NCBI GenBank assembly: GCA_025201765.1
Contig: MU623376.1
Span: forward strand, 62,001 to 126,000
Reading direction: 5' to 3'
Source of the DNA: Daldinia sp. FL1419
Lineage: Eukaryota > Ascomycota > Sordariomycetes > Xylariales > Hypoxylaceae
Length of the DNA: 64,000 nucleotides
The position numbers and the translations under genes were made by a program. This document shows positions 25,201 to 37,440 of the stretch, piece by piece. The notes beneath the pieces are model-generated. The model saw nothing but the letters and a program-made list of their open reading frames with translations, searched no databases and was not told the DNA's origin. Position 1 is the first letter of the stretch. Every line of letters begins with the position of its first letter.

Positions 25201-26431
25201 TGACCCGCAAGTTCGGTGGTACCGGCTTAGGTCTTTCGATCTCCAAAAGGCTGGTTAATTTAATGGGTGGTGATGTCTGGGTCAAGAGCGAGTTTGGGAA
25301 AGGCAGCTCATTTTACTTCACCTGTGTGGTCAAGTTAGCAGATGGCGAGGTCGCATCCATTGAGAAGCAACTGAAACCATACAAGGGACACCAGGTCTTG
25401 TTTATCGACAAGGGGCGCACGCAATACGGAAGGGAAATCGTCACTATGCTGCAGAGGCTTGGCCTTGTGCCAGTGGTCGTAAACACAGAAGGAAATCCCC
25501 ATGTGCCCGGATCGGACGATCCACCATATGACGTTATTATCGTTGAGTCTATTGACACAGCCCGAAAGCTAAGGGCCGTCGAAGACTTCAAGTACCTACC
25601 AATTGTCCTTTTGGCACCAGTCGTCCACGTCAACCTAAAATCGTGCTTGGATTTGGGTATTACATCTTACATGACCACCCCCTGCAAACCAATTGACCTA
25701 GGAAATGGAATGGTTCCCGCCTTAGAAAACCGCGCTACACCATCGCTGGCCGACAATACGAAATCGTTCGAAATTTTACTTGCTGAGGATAATAGAGTTA
25801 ACCAACGACTGGCTGTGAAGATTTTAGAGAAATATCACCATGCCGTCACTGTGGTTGGAAATGGGTTAGAAGCCGTAGAGGCTGTAAAGAAGAAGAAATT
25901 CGATGTCATCCTAATGGATGTCCAGATGCCTATAATGGTTTGACACCCATCGCAATATTGTTGACTATGTCACAGACTGCTAATAATACGTAGGGAGGCT
26001 TCGAAGCTACTAATAAGATTCGCGAATACGAACGCAGCCTTGGTTCTCACCGAACACCAATTATTGCATTGACGGCACACGCTATGATGGGAGACCGTGA
26101 AAGGTGTATACAAGCTCAGATGGACGAATATTTGTCAAAACCTCTGCAACAAAATCACTTGATACAAACCATCCTAAAGTGCGCAACACTCGGTGGAGCT
26201 CTTCTTGAAAAGAACCGGGAGCGAGAACTAGCACGCCAGGCAGAGCAGAAGAACGGTGGCAAACCAAATGGCTCAGCGCATATGAGGCCCGGCCTTGAGG
26301 GCCGTTCGATAACGTCGAACGAGCCCATGATGGGAAACATGGAGAGCCCATCTCTCGTCACGGCGAATCAAGACGATCCGCTGCATAGGGCACGTTCAAC
26401 CCTCTCTGAACCTTGCGTTCAAAATGACTAA
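22289..26431 (+). CDS. os-1: Group III hybrid histidine kinase (osmosensor OS-1/Nik1)
   Basis: Five exons, 22289-23147, 23197-23229 (33 nt), 23288-24381, 24447-25937 and 25994-26431, encode 1304 residues. A second in-frame ATG at 22298 would give 1301. After a leader and coiled coil come five full HAMP-linker units of about 92 residues plus a partial sixth; the units repeat signatures such as VTTAVA-GDL, INTMV, GG-A and W-LT-NVN. Then the dimerisation/phosphoacceptor box NMSHEIRTPMNG (His737), the N box, G boxes DTGIGIP and GGTGLGLS, and a receiver with EDN, VILMDVQMP (Asp1153), TAHAM and LSKPL. No membrane segment is seen, so it is cytosolic. In other fungi this kinase acts upstream of the Hog1-type MAPK cascade and is the protein through which dicarboximide and phenylpyrrole fungicides act. 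Confidence 0.97.
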
Positions 26432-29400
26432 CATGCGGTCATCCCGTTCAGCTCCTGATCAGAGCTCATAGTAACTGATCAGCTTCCAATGCCGGTTAGG
26501 CGTGAAAAAAACATCACTCGCTCCGAGTTGTGTGTCCATTCATACATACGGAGTCCGTGTTCAGATCAAGAATCAATCTTGATTATTCTCACGATACCCA
26601 CGGCCTATGAGAATGCCATCAGTTCCAGGCATCACCACCTAACTTTCTTGTACTCTCGTTACCGCAAGCTTGATTACGAGTGGTGTAAAACCCGGCTGCT
26701 GTTGTTGTCCGTTCTCGGGTCTATGCTTTTTTTTATGACGACGCACGGGGGGTGATCAGGATGTGCCGCTTTTGGGGAGGAGCTATTGCAATTGTCGGTG
26801 TTTCATTGGGCGTTATTTTGGCTTCGTGTTTGAACATCGGTCACGCGTCGTTTGCAAGTATATCAGTCATGGGAAGGTCGTTGGTACAGTCGTTTGGCTA
26901 TATCGGACCACCGAAGAGAGGATTCTGCCTTGTTGGGGTAGAGTATGAAACTTTTGGAACAGGTAGCGGCATGCTAGATCCCTGTTGTTGAAGTATCGGC
27001 AGATGGCTTATATCATATTCGGAAGTAAATAGTGTCGGGGTCCCTGTATCATGGAATTCAGTTGGCGCTTCCTATGTTCGTTGATTGCTAGTCCGTGTCG
27101 AAAGAAGAAAGGGGGGGAGTAGACTTTTGGTCCGCAAATGGGATGGGTCATCTGTTAATGGATAAGAACCGACGAGCCAGGATTCTTCATTTCTTCCAAA
27201 TATGTGTAAAATTGCGTGAAATTGGTGATTTTGACTAATGATTTCTCTCTTTGGGTGTGTATGTACTATTATTCAAGGATTCTTATAACTAACGTCGAAC
27301 CCAAGTTTAATTTGCATTATTTTCGGGAAGCTATTGGTACATATATCTGCTACATGAGCTGGAAACGCCGCCTTGATATATTCTGAATAAAAATATCAGC
27401 ACGTATTCTCGACCAATGTAATGAAACAAAGTGGTATAAACGTACTTGTAAGTCTGATTCACCATCTCCAAATAATAAATTAATAAAACCACTTTGATAA
27501 TAGTTATACATACCTACCTAATGAGGATAAAAGGGTGGTTTTACGTATTCACTATTTTCAAAAAGAATCATTACAAAAAGCAAGGAACTGGACATACGTT
27601 GGTAAGTGGCAAGGGAAATAGACTGTGGAAATAGCAACCAAACGAAGTCCACACCAGGTTTATTATAAACAGCCAATACATACATCTAACGTGAGATACC
27701 ACGAACAATTCAGTGGTTGGATTACGAAGCAGCTTACGTTCAGAAGTAATTATTACTAGGGTTGCAGTGTAGCAGCTCTTTCACCACCGCCCCTTGTTTT
27801 TTCAGTCCAGAGCACCCCTATTCCCTCGCCTGCTGTTCTAATGGCCAATATATTTGGTCACTGGATGATAAAATTTGGTTGTATTATGATGCCGAATAGC
27901 CGAAGCTGTTCGTTAAAAAGTTGATTACTTGGGGGGGTGTCTGGGTTCGTTTGTGATGATAAGTATAGCAGCGTCGATGTTTATATCGGCCTTATAGCAG
28001 AGCTTCTAATAATTATAGGGGTTAGGTAGGTATATATCATTGAGACGTGACAGATTGTATTTATCTTTCCCTAAGAGTAATTGTCCTTGGTCGGTTTCAG
28101 GGATATAGGTTTAATGACTTGATGGTGTTAGGCTCGTAGATGATTTTAGGGTGTCGTAGCATACCCATCTTCCTACTTCGCTTTACACCGCTTTGCTGCA
28201 TCCTATCATGGACCATGTAGCCAGCCTACTTACGATTTGGTTCTTTGCTAGTTCACTGTTACCTATGATGACCTTCTCATGAGCCATTCCTGGGTTTTTG
28301 GGGGCTTTGTGTATTCACTTGGTAGCTGGTTGGTTACGTATGCACGAACCCATCCCTAGGAACGAAAACGAATTATATCCCTCCTTATTGTCCCTTTGTG
28401 AATGCTACAAGTCCGATCCTGTAGGAATAATGTTTCCCCTTTGTCCTATAGTCTTATAGCCCCTGACCGGACCAACCGACAATGCAGTTATCTATATCCC
28501 CAGCTGACAACGCGGCAGAGTGAAGCATGGCGGAGCGAGCTCCGCGCGTGTTCTAAACATGCTATATGTCTTGGATCTTGTCTGACCAATCATAGTAGCG
28601 GTTAATGACGCAGTACTCATTGTCTTCCCTTGTGACGTCAATAGCTGACACCAGGGTCTATACATAGGCATAGGTATGTAGGCTATCACGGGTCTGGATC
28701 GTATGTCCCTACGAGGATCAAATGGGCAGATATCACCCCTTTTTGCCCAGTGTCCCGACTCCTGCGGACGCACCTAGAATACCCGAGTAGAATCGCATAG
28801 AAAATAGCCGGCCTCGTCGTTGAAGGAAGATGCAAATTTTCCATCGTAGCCGAGTAGAAAGCCGTGGAGAGGACTCCGATGGTCCAAACTCCTATTTCAT
28901 TCCGGTGCATATTTACGATATGACTACTAGTCGTGTGATTGTGGAACCACTTCCCCGTGGATTTTCTCTCAGCCCGAGCACAGGTCCTGGGTGTGGGTTC
29001 TTTACCAATCATCGACAAATCATCGACCTAACGCTGTCTCGGTCAGCGGGAAAAGTAGCATTTTTTGTCTTCGATACTCGAGGATGGGGCTTGGGCCTGT
29101 CGATCGACCCTTACGCCGATCGAAATACCGATGGGCTGCAATTTAGACGCGACCTGCGTGCGCATTGGATCGTGAGATGGCAATAGGTAGAAGTTAGAAG
29201 GGGGAGACCTGGTTGGAACACCCCTGAACGACATCACTCCTTCATATCAAATAATATGAGGGATTCGTAGTTCGTTTAAAATTGCTTTCCTAGGATCTTG
29301 AAAATATTGATCATCGACAATTCCAGTTAATGATAATAATATATCACGACGTTCTACTCTACGTCACTTGGTATTTGAGCCTCAAACTTTGCTCCTATTT

Positions 29401-29885
29401 TATCTATGATGTGATATACCTTTTAGTTTGTACTACTCTCGGTAGACTATTTTCGTGGCTCGCAGTAGTCCGCCTTTACGATGGTCACATTATGCTTGTC
29501 ACGGTAAGATCAATGACCTAACCTAGATACTTCCACTAATGCAATAGATGCTATAATCTATGTCGTTCTAATGCTGAGTATGTATCTATGTCGGTCTGGA
29601 TCTGTACCACCAGCGCCTTTGCGGGGAAGCTTCTAAGAGAGCTCCCCCAACCTCCCGGAATAATCTACCCGGGACTGCGTGTGGGGATTATACATATGTA
29701 TGTGCATGCAAGTGTGAGTACAGTGGCTAATTTAGGCGATCGTGTGATTGGAGATACTGTAGTTTCGCTCGATATATGTACTCCTTCAACCTGGTATACA
29801 CAGCAGACATCTGTACCACGGTGGAAGCCCCCACACTTGATTAAGCGCGATGTGGCTCGATAGACAAGGAGGAAAGCAGCATTGT
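26432..29885. other. Intergenic between os-1 and the small coiled-coil gene
   Basis: Convergent 3' flanks with no supported gene. There are several short open frames (the longest on the plus strand is 28830-29186, 118 codons) without recognisable motifs or splice continuity. Confidence 0.55.
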
Positions 29886-31203
29886 TTACTTTGCTACATC
29901 AGGCCCTTGTTCTTCGGAGCTCTTTTCCACCCGACTTGTGTCGTACGAGGCGGGCCCGCCTTCAATTGACGCCAGCAGGGCATCGAGCTTGCTCTCTAAG
30001 CTTGTCAAACTCGCTTCTAGAGCTGCGGCTTGTTGTTCACCCCTGTTTAAGCATACGTTAGCACTGCGTGGCTCTGCAGTATGCTCATCAGAGAGAACTG
30101 AGAAATGGCGTCTAAATTATCGATATGCTACTATGTGATAGCTTAAAGCAGCTTAGTCCTCCGATACAGTCGCTTTGAGTATGTAGACCATCCTATTTAG
30201 CAAACTAGAAAGCTTGCGAAGCTAGTCGTCGGACGTTGACAGGTTATGGACAAGGACAAGCCACTTCTTCTTCTTCTTCTTCTTTTTTTTTTTTAAAAAA
30301 AAAACCCCCAAAAAAACCTGAAGACTTTGTGCGACTTTTGGGATAGATCGGTAGTGATGTTGTAACGAGATAGGGCCGACAACCTGAGCAACTATGCTAA
30401 GCGTTAGGCGTGGAGTCAGTCGCCAAGCTAGCCACACCTAGATACGAGCAAGAGGAGATGCTAGTAAGGCATCTAGCCAACATGTTCGGTCACCCGGGGA
30501 CTTCCACGGTGAGAGCAGCATTGATGGGCAACGGGCAGGGCAGGGCAGGGCAAAGATATTCATGAATGAATTTGGTTTCCCGTCTAAGAATTACACCCGG
30601 ATGGGAATTCGGATGAGCGAAGTGTGAGTGGTTCTAGTTTGGATTCGTCGTAACTACTAGGCGGGGATCTAGAACATCGGGGAAGACAAGGGGTCCGCGC
30701 AATGGGGAATAGTCGCGCGTATCATACCAACGCGTATGCACGAAGGGAATTTGGCATGATGAGGAGGACCTGGAGGATGGATAAACTAGGGGTCTAGAAG
30801 CGATTGGCATGGCAAATGATGGGACAATCTGAGACGAATTTGGGCATTTCCATGTGGGCATTATTCTTCTGAACCTCCAGGTTGGGAACATACGACTAGT
30901 TGACCTGATGAGATCGACCGTCGATCTTCCCAAGAAGCTGTCTTGAAATACCAATAAGGCTGTGAATGATAGTAAGCGTTTACGTACCTAGCGAGGTCCT
31001 GGAATGCCTAAACCCGACAAATTCTTGTTAGATGAGGAATTATCTGATACTGGGTTGATGTTTCTTGAGGCGTGCCGTCAACTTACCTTAGCCATCTCAG
31101 CTTGCGTCGACGCAGCTGAGGCGATATCATTCGTCAAGCTTCCGTTAGTCTCGTGGGGCTTAGAGGTGGTTATATCCTCGTTGTTCGGCGATGGCTTAGA
31201 CAT
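29886..31203 (-). CDS. Small coiled-coil protein of unknown function (three exons)
   Basis: Exons 31203-31087 (39 codons), 31007-30988 (20 nt) and 30042-29886 encode 97 residues. Introns are 79 nt (GTAAGT...TTTAG) and 945 nt (GTACGT...AACAG). The splice joins give an uninterrupted segment, AEMAK-AFQDLAR-GEQQAAALE, that continues as a short heptad-like helix (LTSLESKLDALLASIEG) and an acidic hydrophilic tail ending in TAA. The N terminus is polar and probably disordered. The pattern resembles short conserved ascomycete hypothetical proteins; no enzyme motif, signal peptide or membrane segment is visible, and no function is assigned. The gene is supported by the exact phase match of all three exons, consensus donors and the coiled-coil continuity. 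The 945-nt intron is far longer than any other in the window. Confidence 0.8.
30264..30310. repeat. (TTC)n / poly-T / poly-A / C-rich low-complexity block inside an intron
   Basis: TTC repeats run into about 12 T, then about 10 A, then CCCCC and another A run. The block lies in the 945-nt intron of the small coiled-coil gene. Confidence 0.85.
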
Positions 31204-33212
31204 GACGAAGCCTATTTTATCAGTTCCTGAGACTTTATCTCGTGAAATAGGTAACAGAACATAATATGTACCGCGAAAGTAGTGAAGATCGGATGTAATC
31301 CCCGGTTCCAAGATTTAATGGTGGATCTCGGAGAAGAAGAGATGATGATTGGCTTACTCTTGGAGGGGAAATTCGGCTGGAATCCCTTTTCTTTGGTTTG
31401 CCACCGACGAGTTTTCTGGTTCAGGACAGGTTTGGTTTTTTTTTTTTTTTTTTGAACCCCCTCCCTAGAAAAAAACCCCCCCAAACCAATAACTGATACA
31501 AACGACAGTTGAATAAAGATTGGGCAAAAGACGGATCGATCCGAACGGTTTCTTGATAGGCGAACGAACTTGTCAGCCTCCCCACGTGAGATTAATTGCA
31601 GGGTTTATTATAGTGTTGCTAGAAGTGTCAAATCGATGTAGAGTGGCTGACTGGTAGAGGATGCATGCGACTTCGGGTACAATAAGTATGCAAACATGGC
31701 CTTATTTTACAAAAGATCGTCGGTAAAACGGTGGCCTCAAATGCAGATCTTCTCTCCAGCTGGAAAATAAGCCCGACGTCAGAACGAGAGATTGTCAAGA
31801 TTGTCTTTCGCTTCCCGTGGTCTAGATCTCTGGATCTCGGCATTTTAAAAAGTTTCTCAACGTCTTAGCGTACGGGCCGTTGTTGGTTCTGAGGACCTTT
31901 TATTTTCTGGTGTGCATCTCGCATGCTAGCTAGGTAGTTTTTGTATGTAGTTTTCTGATGTATGCACTAGCACCCGGGCACCTGGGCGCCTGGGCAAATA
32001 CGCAACATCTCCCAAGGTATTCAAGGATTGACGATGCTAAAAAGAAAACGGGGAGACGTCGGAGGGCCGAGGGGGTCTCATGTCCACGTAGCTAGCCTTG
32101 CAAACCCACGTGTTTATGTACATACCGTATCTTGTACCGCCTGGGTAGTACTTTATAATCTTTTACTAGATGTCCTGATTTACGCCTGGATCCTTGTTGG
32201 GGTCGGAAGGTTCGTCTTTTTGAGGTACGTCAGGTTAGCTCGGATGAAGAAGTTGGGAAAAGTCAAAAGAAGAATTCCATCCATTTCGATGGGAAATCGT
32301 AAGAATGCCGAGTACGCGAATTCGATAAACCTCGATACGTAGCCCACGCTGATCCACGGCATTATGCAGCAAAGAGGAGACTAATATTTTAGCTTACAGT
32401 ATCTAGCATTATACACCCTTGAGCATACGTAGACGCTAAGATTATCGCATAAAGCCAAAATCGTACTAAGAATCAGCTGATTCCCCATATTTGCTCCAGG
32501 TAGGATTGATCAATAGCCACCATCTATTGGTAGAGGGATTTCCTACAACTTATGCAACTCACATTGTCGCCAGCCCATCACAAACCACCATAAAAAAAAG
32601 GTACAGTAGGCAACATACTGTTTTGAACTGTGGAAGCCTCCTAATCTCGATCTTGTCCCACCATTAACGACCATCGTGATGTCTTATCATGAATATTTCC
32701 CCCTTTATACTACGGTTAGGTTCTTCCTGCTTCGGATCGAATCTCGAACATGGTCGAACAGGGCCTACGGCAGTTAATGCTACCTTTTACGAGTTTTAAT
32801 ATATCGTCACCATCTGACCATCGCTTTGAATACCACAATGCCGGGACCAGAAATGGCTTTTTTCCTACATATTCTTACTCTTCCTCCAGTGGGGTGAGGG
32901 GAAGGGCATTGCAATCGCCGATACATAGCATGGAAAACGATTGCAGTACGATTGTAGTAATAGGAAAATAAAAGAAAATAAAAAACGACTGATGGACTCC
33001 CAGGAGTCTGGGGTTCGTTAGCTCTAGAGGTGCCAAGACTTTCGATCCCGGGCTGAAAAATCGATTGCGGCACCCTGCGCTCTTCCCATCTACTTGAATC
33101 TCATTGGTGGGCTATCGGCAGCCCTCTTGGCTCCCGTTTCTTTCTCAACATTGGCTGGTGGTCCGACACCCCGACACCCCCGATACCTACTTTCGGTCCA
33201 GTCCTTAGAACC

Positions 33213-33300
33213 AAAAAAAAAAAAAAAAAAAAAAAATTAAGAGGCAGTTAAGAGAAAAAAAGAAAAAAAAAGAAAAAAAAAGGGTAAAGGGTAAAGGGTA
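33213..33300. repeat. Poly-A and A-rich repeat block with GGGTAAA units
   Basis: 24 adenines, then several A8-9 runs separated by single G, then three copies of GGGTAAA. Confidence 0.9.
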
Positions 33301-33879
33301 CCTGACAAGAGTTGTCTTCGCTGCTTCGTCACCATCAAACCGTTGGATGACTGTAACAAGAGCCCAGTCCCCTTTGGAACTTTGGCTCCTTCCTTAATGA
33401 TAGTATATATGAGCAGACAGACATAAGACCGTGACTCGTCATAGTAGAGATCAAGCGGCTCTCATGGCGCTACATCGACACGACGTCAAAAGATACGTCG
33501 CGGAGAAGGATGGCGGCGACTCGGGAACAGACACACACATCCAGAACATCCTGGCAGGGAGACACGAGGTGAAGCAGCCCACTGATTCGTCCGAAGCTCT
33601 TGTTAGCGATCTCGATCTTCTCTTAGCTTTGTAACCTGTCGTCTTTTATTCCCTCGGTCTTCTTGTCGTGTTGTGACATTCGTTGCTCTATTTCCCATGA
33701 CCCCGTTTATGTGTGGGAAGCTTTTGGGGGGTTTGTAAGGCCGCCGAGCTTCGACCCTCTGTTTTCGAGAAGTTCATTTTGCAAAGTTCGAAAAGTTCGC
33801 GACACCCGAAGAGAAGGACATCCCTTTTTGAGTTGGCAAACGCACCTACCGAAGCACCCAAAGCAACTACTAAGCTTTA

Positions 33880-33956
33880 AGCCCTGTTAGCCCTGGAAGC
33901 CTTGGAAGCCTTGAAAGCCTTGAAAGCCTTGAAAAGCCCTGAAAAGCCCTGAAACC
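33880..33956. repeat. Tandem repeat, unit about 9-10 nt (AAGCCTTGA)
   Basis: Seven to eight direct copies shifting gradually from AGCCCTGTT through AAGCCTTGG to AAAGCCCTGA. Confidence 0.85.
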
Positions 33957-34771
33957 CCGACTAGGCTGCATGAGCTTGATTATGAAGATTGCAATTCATT
34001 TATGGGGCCTTTAGGACAAGTCAGGTTGTGATCTTCTAGGAATAGTCACGTTCCTGAACAAGCTTGAACCCATCTAACAAGTCTCGCCCAGGTCCGGGGG
34101 CTGCAGAGCGTGACCTCATACCTCGATAGTTACCTACATAGCCAGGTACCGTGTGGCCCTTGGTGGTTCCGCCGGTCGACTTTATTATTGTCCATCAGGC
34201 CATCTTTCGTTGCTTGCATGTTTCCAGGACTCTCCCGCCAGCCCGCCGCCGGCCATTAGGAAAGAAAAGGAACGGATGGGAAGACTAGTGTCCTGTTTAT
34301 GTTATGTGTCTACTCTATTGTAGGTAGGTGAGTTTTTCTATTTTTTTCTCTCTCTTCAGCGGTGCCACTAGCTTTTCTGGGTCCCTTAGGTCCCTTAGGT
34401 CCTTGGGGTTCTTTTTGGGTCCTTTTTGGGTCCTGGGTCTTTTTGGCTGTTTGGGTCTTTGCCGCAGCCGTTATTTCCTGACTCTCCCTTTTGCTGTCAC
34501 ACGTCAAAGCTGTTCGATTCCATCGATTGCGCTACTCATCGAGATCTGGAAAATGCAGAGGGATCGTATATCACTACAACAACCCGGGATCCAGAATGCT
34601 AATTTTCCACATTTCCCTTAAACATTGCCATTAACCATTACGGGGCAAACAGACGAATTCGATCATCAATCCTTTAATGCCACAGCATAACCAGCATAAC
34701 CGATTCTTCGCAAATCCGCAAACCCACACCTACCTATACACCAATACACCAATACGCAGAAACCCAATATC

Positions 34772-34795
34772 CCATCCATCCATCCATCCATCCAT
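34772..34795. repeat. (CATC)6 microsatellite
   Basis: Six CATC units about 640 bp upstream of the SAM-HMG gene. Confidence 0.9.
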
Positions 34796-34867
34796 AGGCA
34801 CGCAGTACACGCGCATCCTAAACCCCGTAGCATCATCCTATCCTCTCTTGTCTCTCACTTACTCTCT

Positions 34868-34902
34868 CACACCTCTCTCACACCTCTCTCACACCTCTCT
34901 CC
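34868..34902. repeat. CACACCTCTCT tandem repeat
   Basis: Three near-identical copies of an 11-nt CT-rich unit in a pyrimidine-rich leader region. Confidence 0.85.
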
Positions 34903-35436
34903 TCCAGCAGAGCTTCTCATTAACCAGCTGTCTCGGCATTTCATTCTTCTGTAATTCTAGACCCCACGCCCCACGCCCCACACACCTTCGACTTCGCATC
35001 GAACCCACGACGCGTTCCCGTCTTTACGTAGTTTCGATTCTCGAACGGACAGCCTTTGGCTGCTTGCTGCTCGCTGCTCGCTCATTGCTTGTTGCAGCCT
35101 ACCCCTGGGATCAACCAAGCAATTCCCGACGCTGTCCTAGTAGCGTGGTTATTAGACCAGTTATCTCCGTGAGGAACTGCAACTCACTCCGTGAAATATT
35201 GAGGTGTTGTGAAAGAGGTTGAGTTGTCCCTCGAATACCTCCGGTCGTTAGCCAAAAAAAAAGAAAAAGAAAAAGAATAAACGCCCGAATTCTTGCGAAG
35301 TCTGCTCGACGAAAAATAATAGGTATTGCAAGTGGCACCGTCGTAATCATCACGCACCGAGTAGTCGGGAAGCCTGATGTTGAATTGAAGTCGTTTTTAG
35401 CGATTAATCCGCAGAGACGCGGCTAAAATCAGCTAT

Positions 35437-37440
35437 ATGAATTCCCTCGAAGTGATTTTCGGCGAGCTAGGCATAACTCAGTATCTCGATGCCTTTATCG
35501 ATCAAGGCTTCGATTCTTGGGACACTATTCTCGACATCACCGAGTCTGACTTGTGAGTCTCGTGCTCTGTCTTGTTCCGGTCAATCGCTGACTATAGTTG
35601 CATCCAGAGACGCACTTGGCGTTAAGCTCGGCCACCGAAGGGTAAGGCGCCCACTCAGATAAACATCTATTGGGTATGGCGTACTAACTGATCTAAAGAA
35701 ACTCCAGCGTCGTATAGCGAACTATCGTGGTGTTGCGCCCGAGACGTCCTTAGTATCGCCCACTTGCACTAGCATTGAAGATGCCAGGCTCGACTCAAAC
35801 CGGAGCGAACCCGTCAAGCCCGAAAAATCAGACGGAGCGGCCGTCGCGAAGCGCAAGTATAGACGACATCCCAAGGTTCGTTCCGCCCTTTATCATTTAA
35901 TACTTGCTGTCGGACGACATGAATAATTCTTGTCGTAATTATTCTTGATACTGGTGTCTGACGTTATAATAGCCAGATGAAAATGCACCGGAGCGCCCTC
36001 CTTCGGCGTATGTGTTGTTTTCGAATAGTAAGTTGGCCTTTTAGATGGTTGTGGTCCTATCATTGGGCGAATATTTTTATTTCATTGGTGCCCGCCCTTG
36101 GAATCACCTGCTGACAAACTCCAGAAATGCGAGAAGATCTGAAGGGCCAAAACTTGACCTTCACGGAGATCGCTAAATTAGTCGGTGAAAATTGGCAAAA
36201 TCTGAACCGCGACGAGAAAGAGCCATTCGAAAGGCAAGCACATGAAGCCAAGGAGAGATATAATCGCGAACTGGCAGAATACAAAAAGACAACAGAGTAT
36301 AAAAAGTATTACGACTACTTACATGAATTCCGTAAAAGACAGGCTGCACAATTACAAGGTAATATCAATATATTAACGGTCCTATTTAACAAGATCGGAC
36401 TGACCGAATCAATAGAAAGGGATGTTTCTAAACGTTTGAAGATGGATTCCGATAGTATGCGTGGTAGTAGTACTAGCGGTGGTTCAGCCGGGGCAAGCGG
36501 TACGACCAGTGGGACGGTCAGTGGTTCCGACAGCCAACCCGGTAGCGAGCCCCCTCCCACGCGTCAACAAAGGCTAGGTTCATCGGCATCGACTATAGAA
36601 AGTAGTTTTTCCCCCAGTCTAAACGGTATACACCATGGGGATGACCTGTTACATTCACCCAGGACTCTATCGTTCGACGAACCAAATAGCGGCCGGTCAC
36701 GTGGGTTGTCCAGTCCTACTTCCCGCGATCCCTCTCACCACTCAAGCCGCCGATCCGGGTGGGCTGAGAATCAGCGAATTTACGGGGATTCTGGTTCATC
36801 TGTTTCTTGGTTTGATCCGAGAGGCATGCAGGGGGTCTTGGTGCATTCTCCCGATAACGCTTTATCTGGTTCCGTCTCGGCTCATAGCCTCGGTAGCGGA
36901 TCTGGTCGTGTTTCGAGATCATCCGGATCTGGGTCGAGTTCGATGTCGCGGCCGCCACCTTTAAAGACAGAACAGTCCTCGACCGGCAGCGTAAGCTCGC
37001 TAAATTCCTACAATATGCCGAGAACACCCAGCGATGCGTCACTGCCAATACACGCTCTACTATCATCAAAGCCAGAGCCAGCCTATGCTTCGTGCCCACC
37101 TCCGCCAGCCCCGCAAGCGCAGCTACCAATACTTCAGCCGCAATCTGGCCGCCCACCAGGCGACCAACCGGGGAGCAATGGCATAGAGGCTCATGGTAAA
37201 GGTATGCTAGTAGATCTTGGGAAACTGAATTTAACGACTAACGCTATCTCACGTCAAGGATTCTTCTCGGGACCTGCTGCTCCAAAATATCCAACCCTTG
37301 GCCTTCAAAGGGAACCCGTCTTTGGTATACCGGTCGAGCCTAAGCTAACTTCAACTTCTAAACTGGGTAGCCCAAGCGAGACCAGCCTTGATGGTATCAG
37401 TGCCTTGCTCAAGGCGCGGGAAATCGTTGATCGACGGTAA
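35437..37440 (+). CDS. SAM-domain plus HMG-box protein
   Basis: Five exons, 35437-35552, 35608-35641 (34 nt), 35699-35875, 35973-36027 and 36125-37440, encode 565 residues. The first about 65 residues form a SAM domain (GITQYLDAF, then SDLDALGVKLGHRRKLQRRI across two splice joins). A basic linker leads to an HMG box at about 115-185 (ERPPSAYVLFSNKMRED, then EIAKLVGENW, FERQAHEAKERY). The rest is Ser/Pro/Gly-rich and probably disordered. SAM domains mediate oligomerisation and HMG boxes bind and bend DNA, so a nuclear DNA-binding role is inferred. The single HMG box is followed by a second basic helix (YKKYYDYLHEFRKRQ). Target genes and true orthologue are not known from the sequence. Confidence 0.9.

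Larger units (their letters stand above)
31204..35436. other. Intergenic between the coiled-coil gene and the SAM-HMG gene
   Basis: Divergent promoters and low-complexity DNA. It contains poly-A (33213-33236) followed by A-rich repeats and GGGTAAA units to 33300, an AAGCCTTGA repeat, (CATC)6 and CACACCTCTCT repeats. A 56-codon ATG-initiated frame at 33464-33634 (+) and a 102-codon frame at 32034-32342 (+) are unrecognised. Confidence 0.55.

Noticed and set aside
28830..29186. 118-codon plus-strand frame
   Set aside because: No motif, no flanking exon signals and no recognisable family; could be chance.
33464..33634. 56-codon plus-strand frame
   Set aside because: Reasonable-looking codons, but short, isolated and unrecognised; not enough to call a gene.
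34495..34530. GTTCGATTCC resembling a tRNA B box
   Set aside because: Flanking bases do not pair into a T arm and no A box, anticodon arm or acceptor stem is visible.
34677..35222. 181-codon plus-strand frame upstream of the SAM-HMG gene
   Set aside because: Low-complexity translation of CATC and CT repeats; no domain, and it sits in the leader/promoter region.
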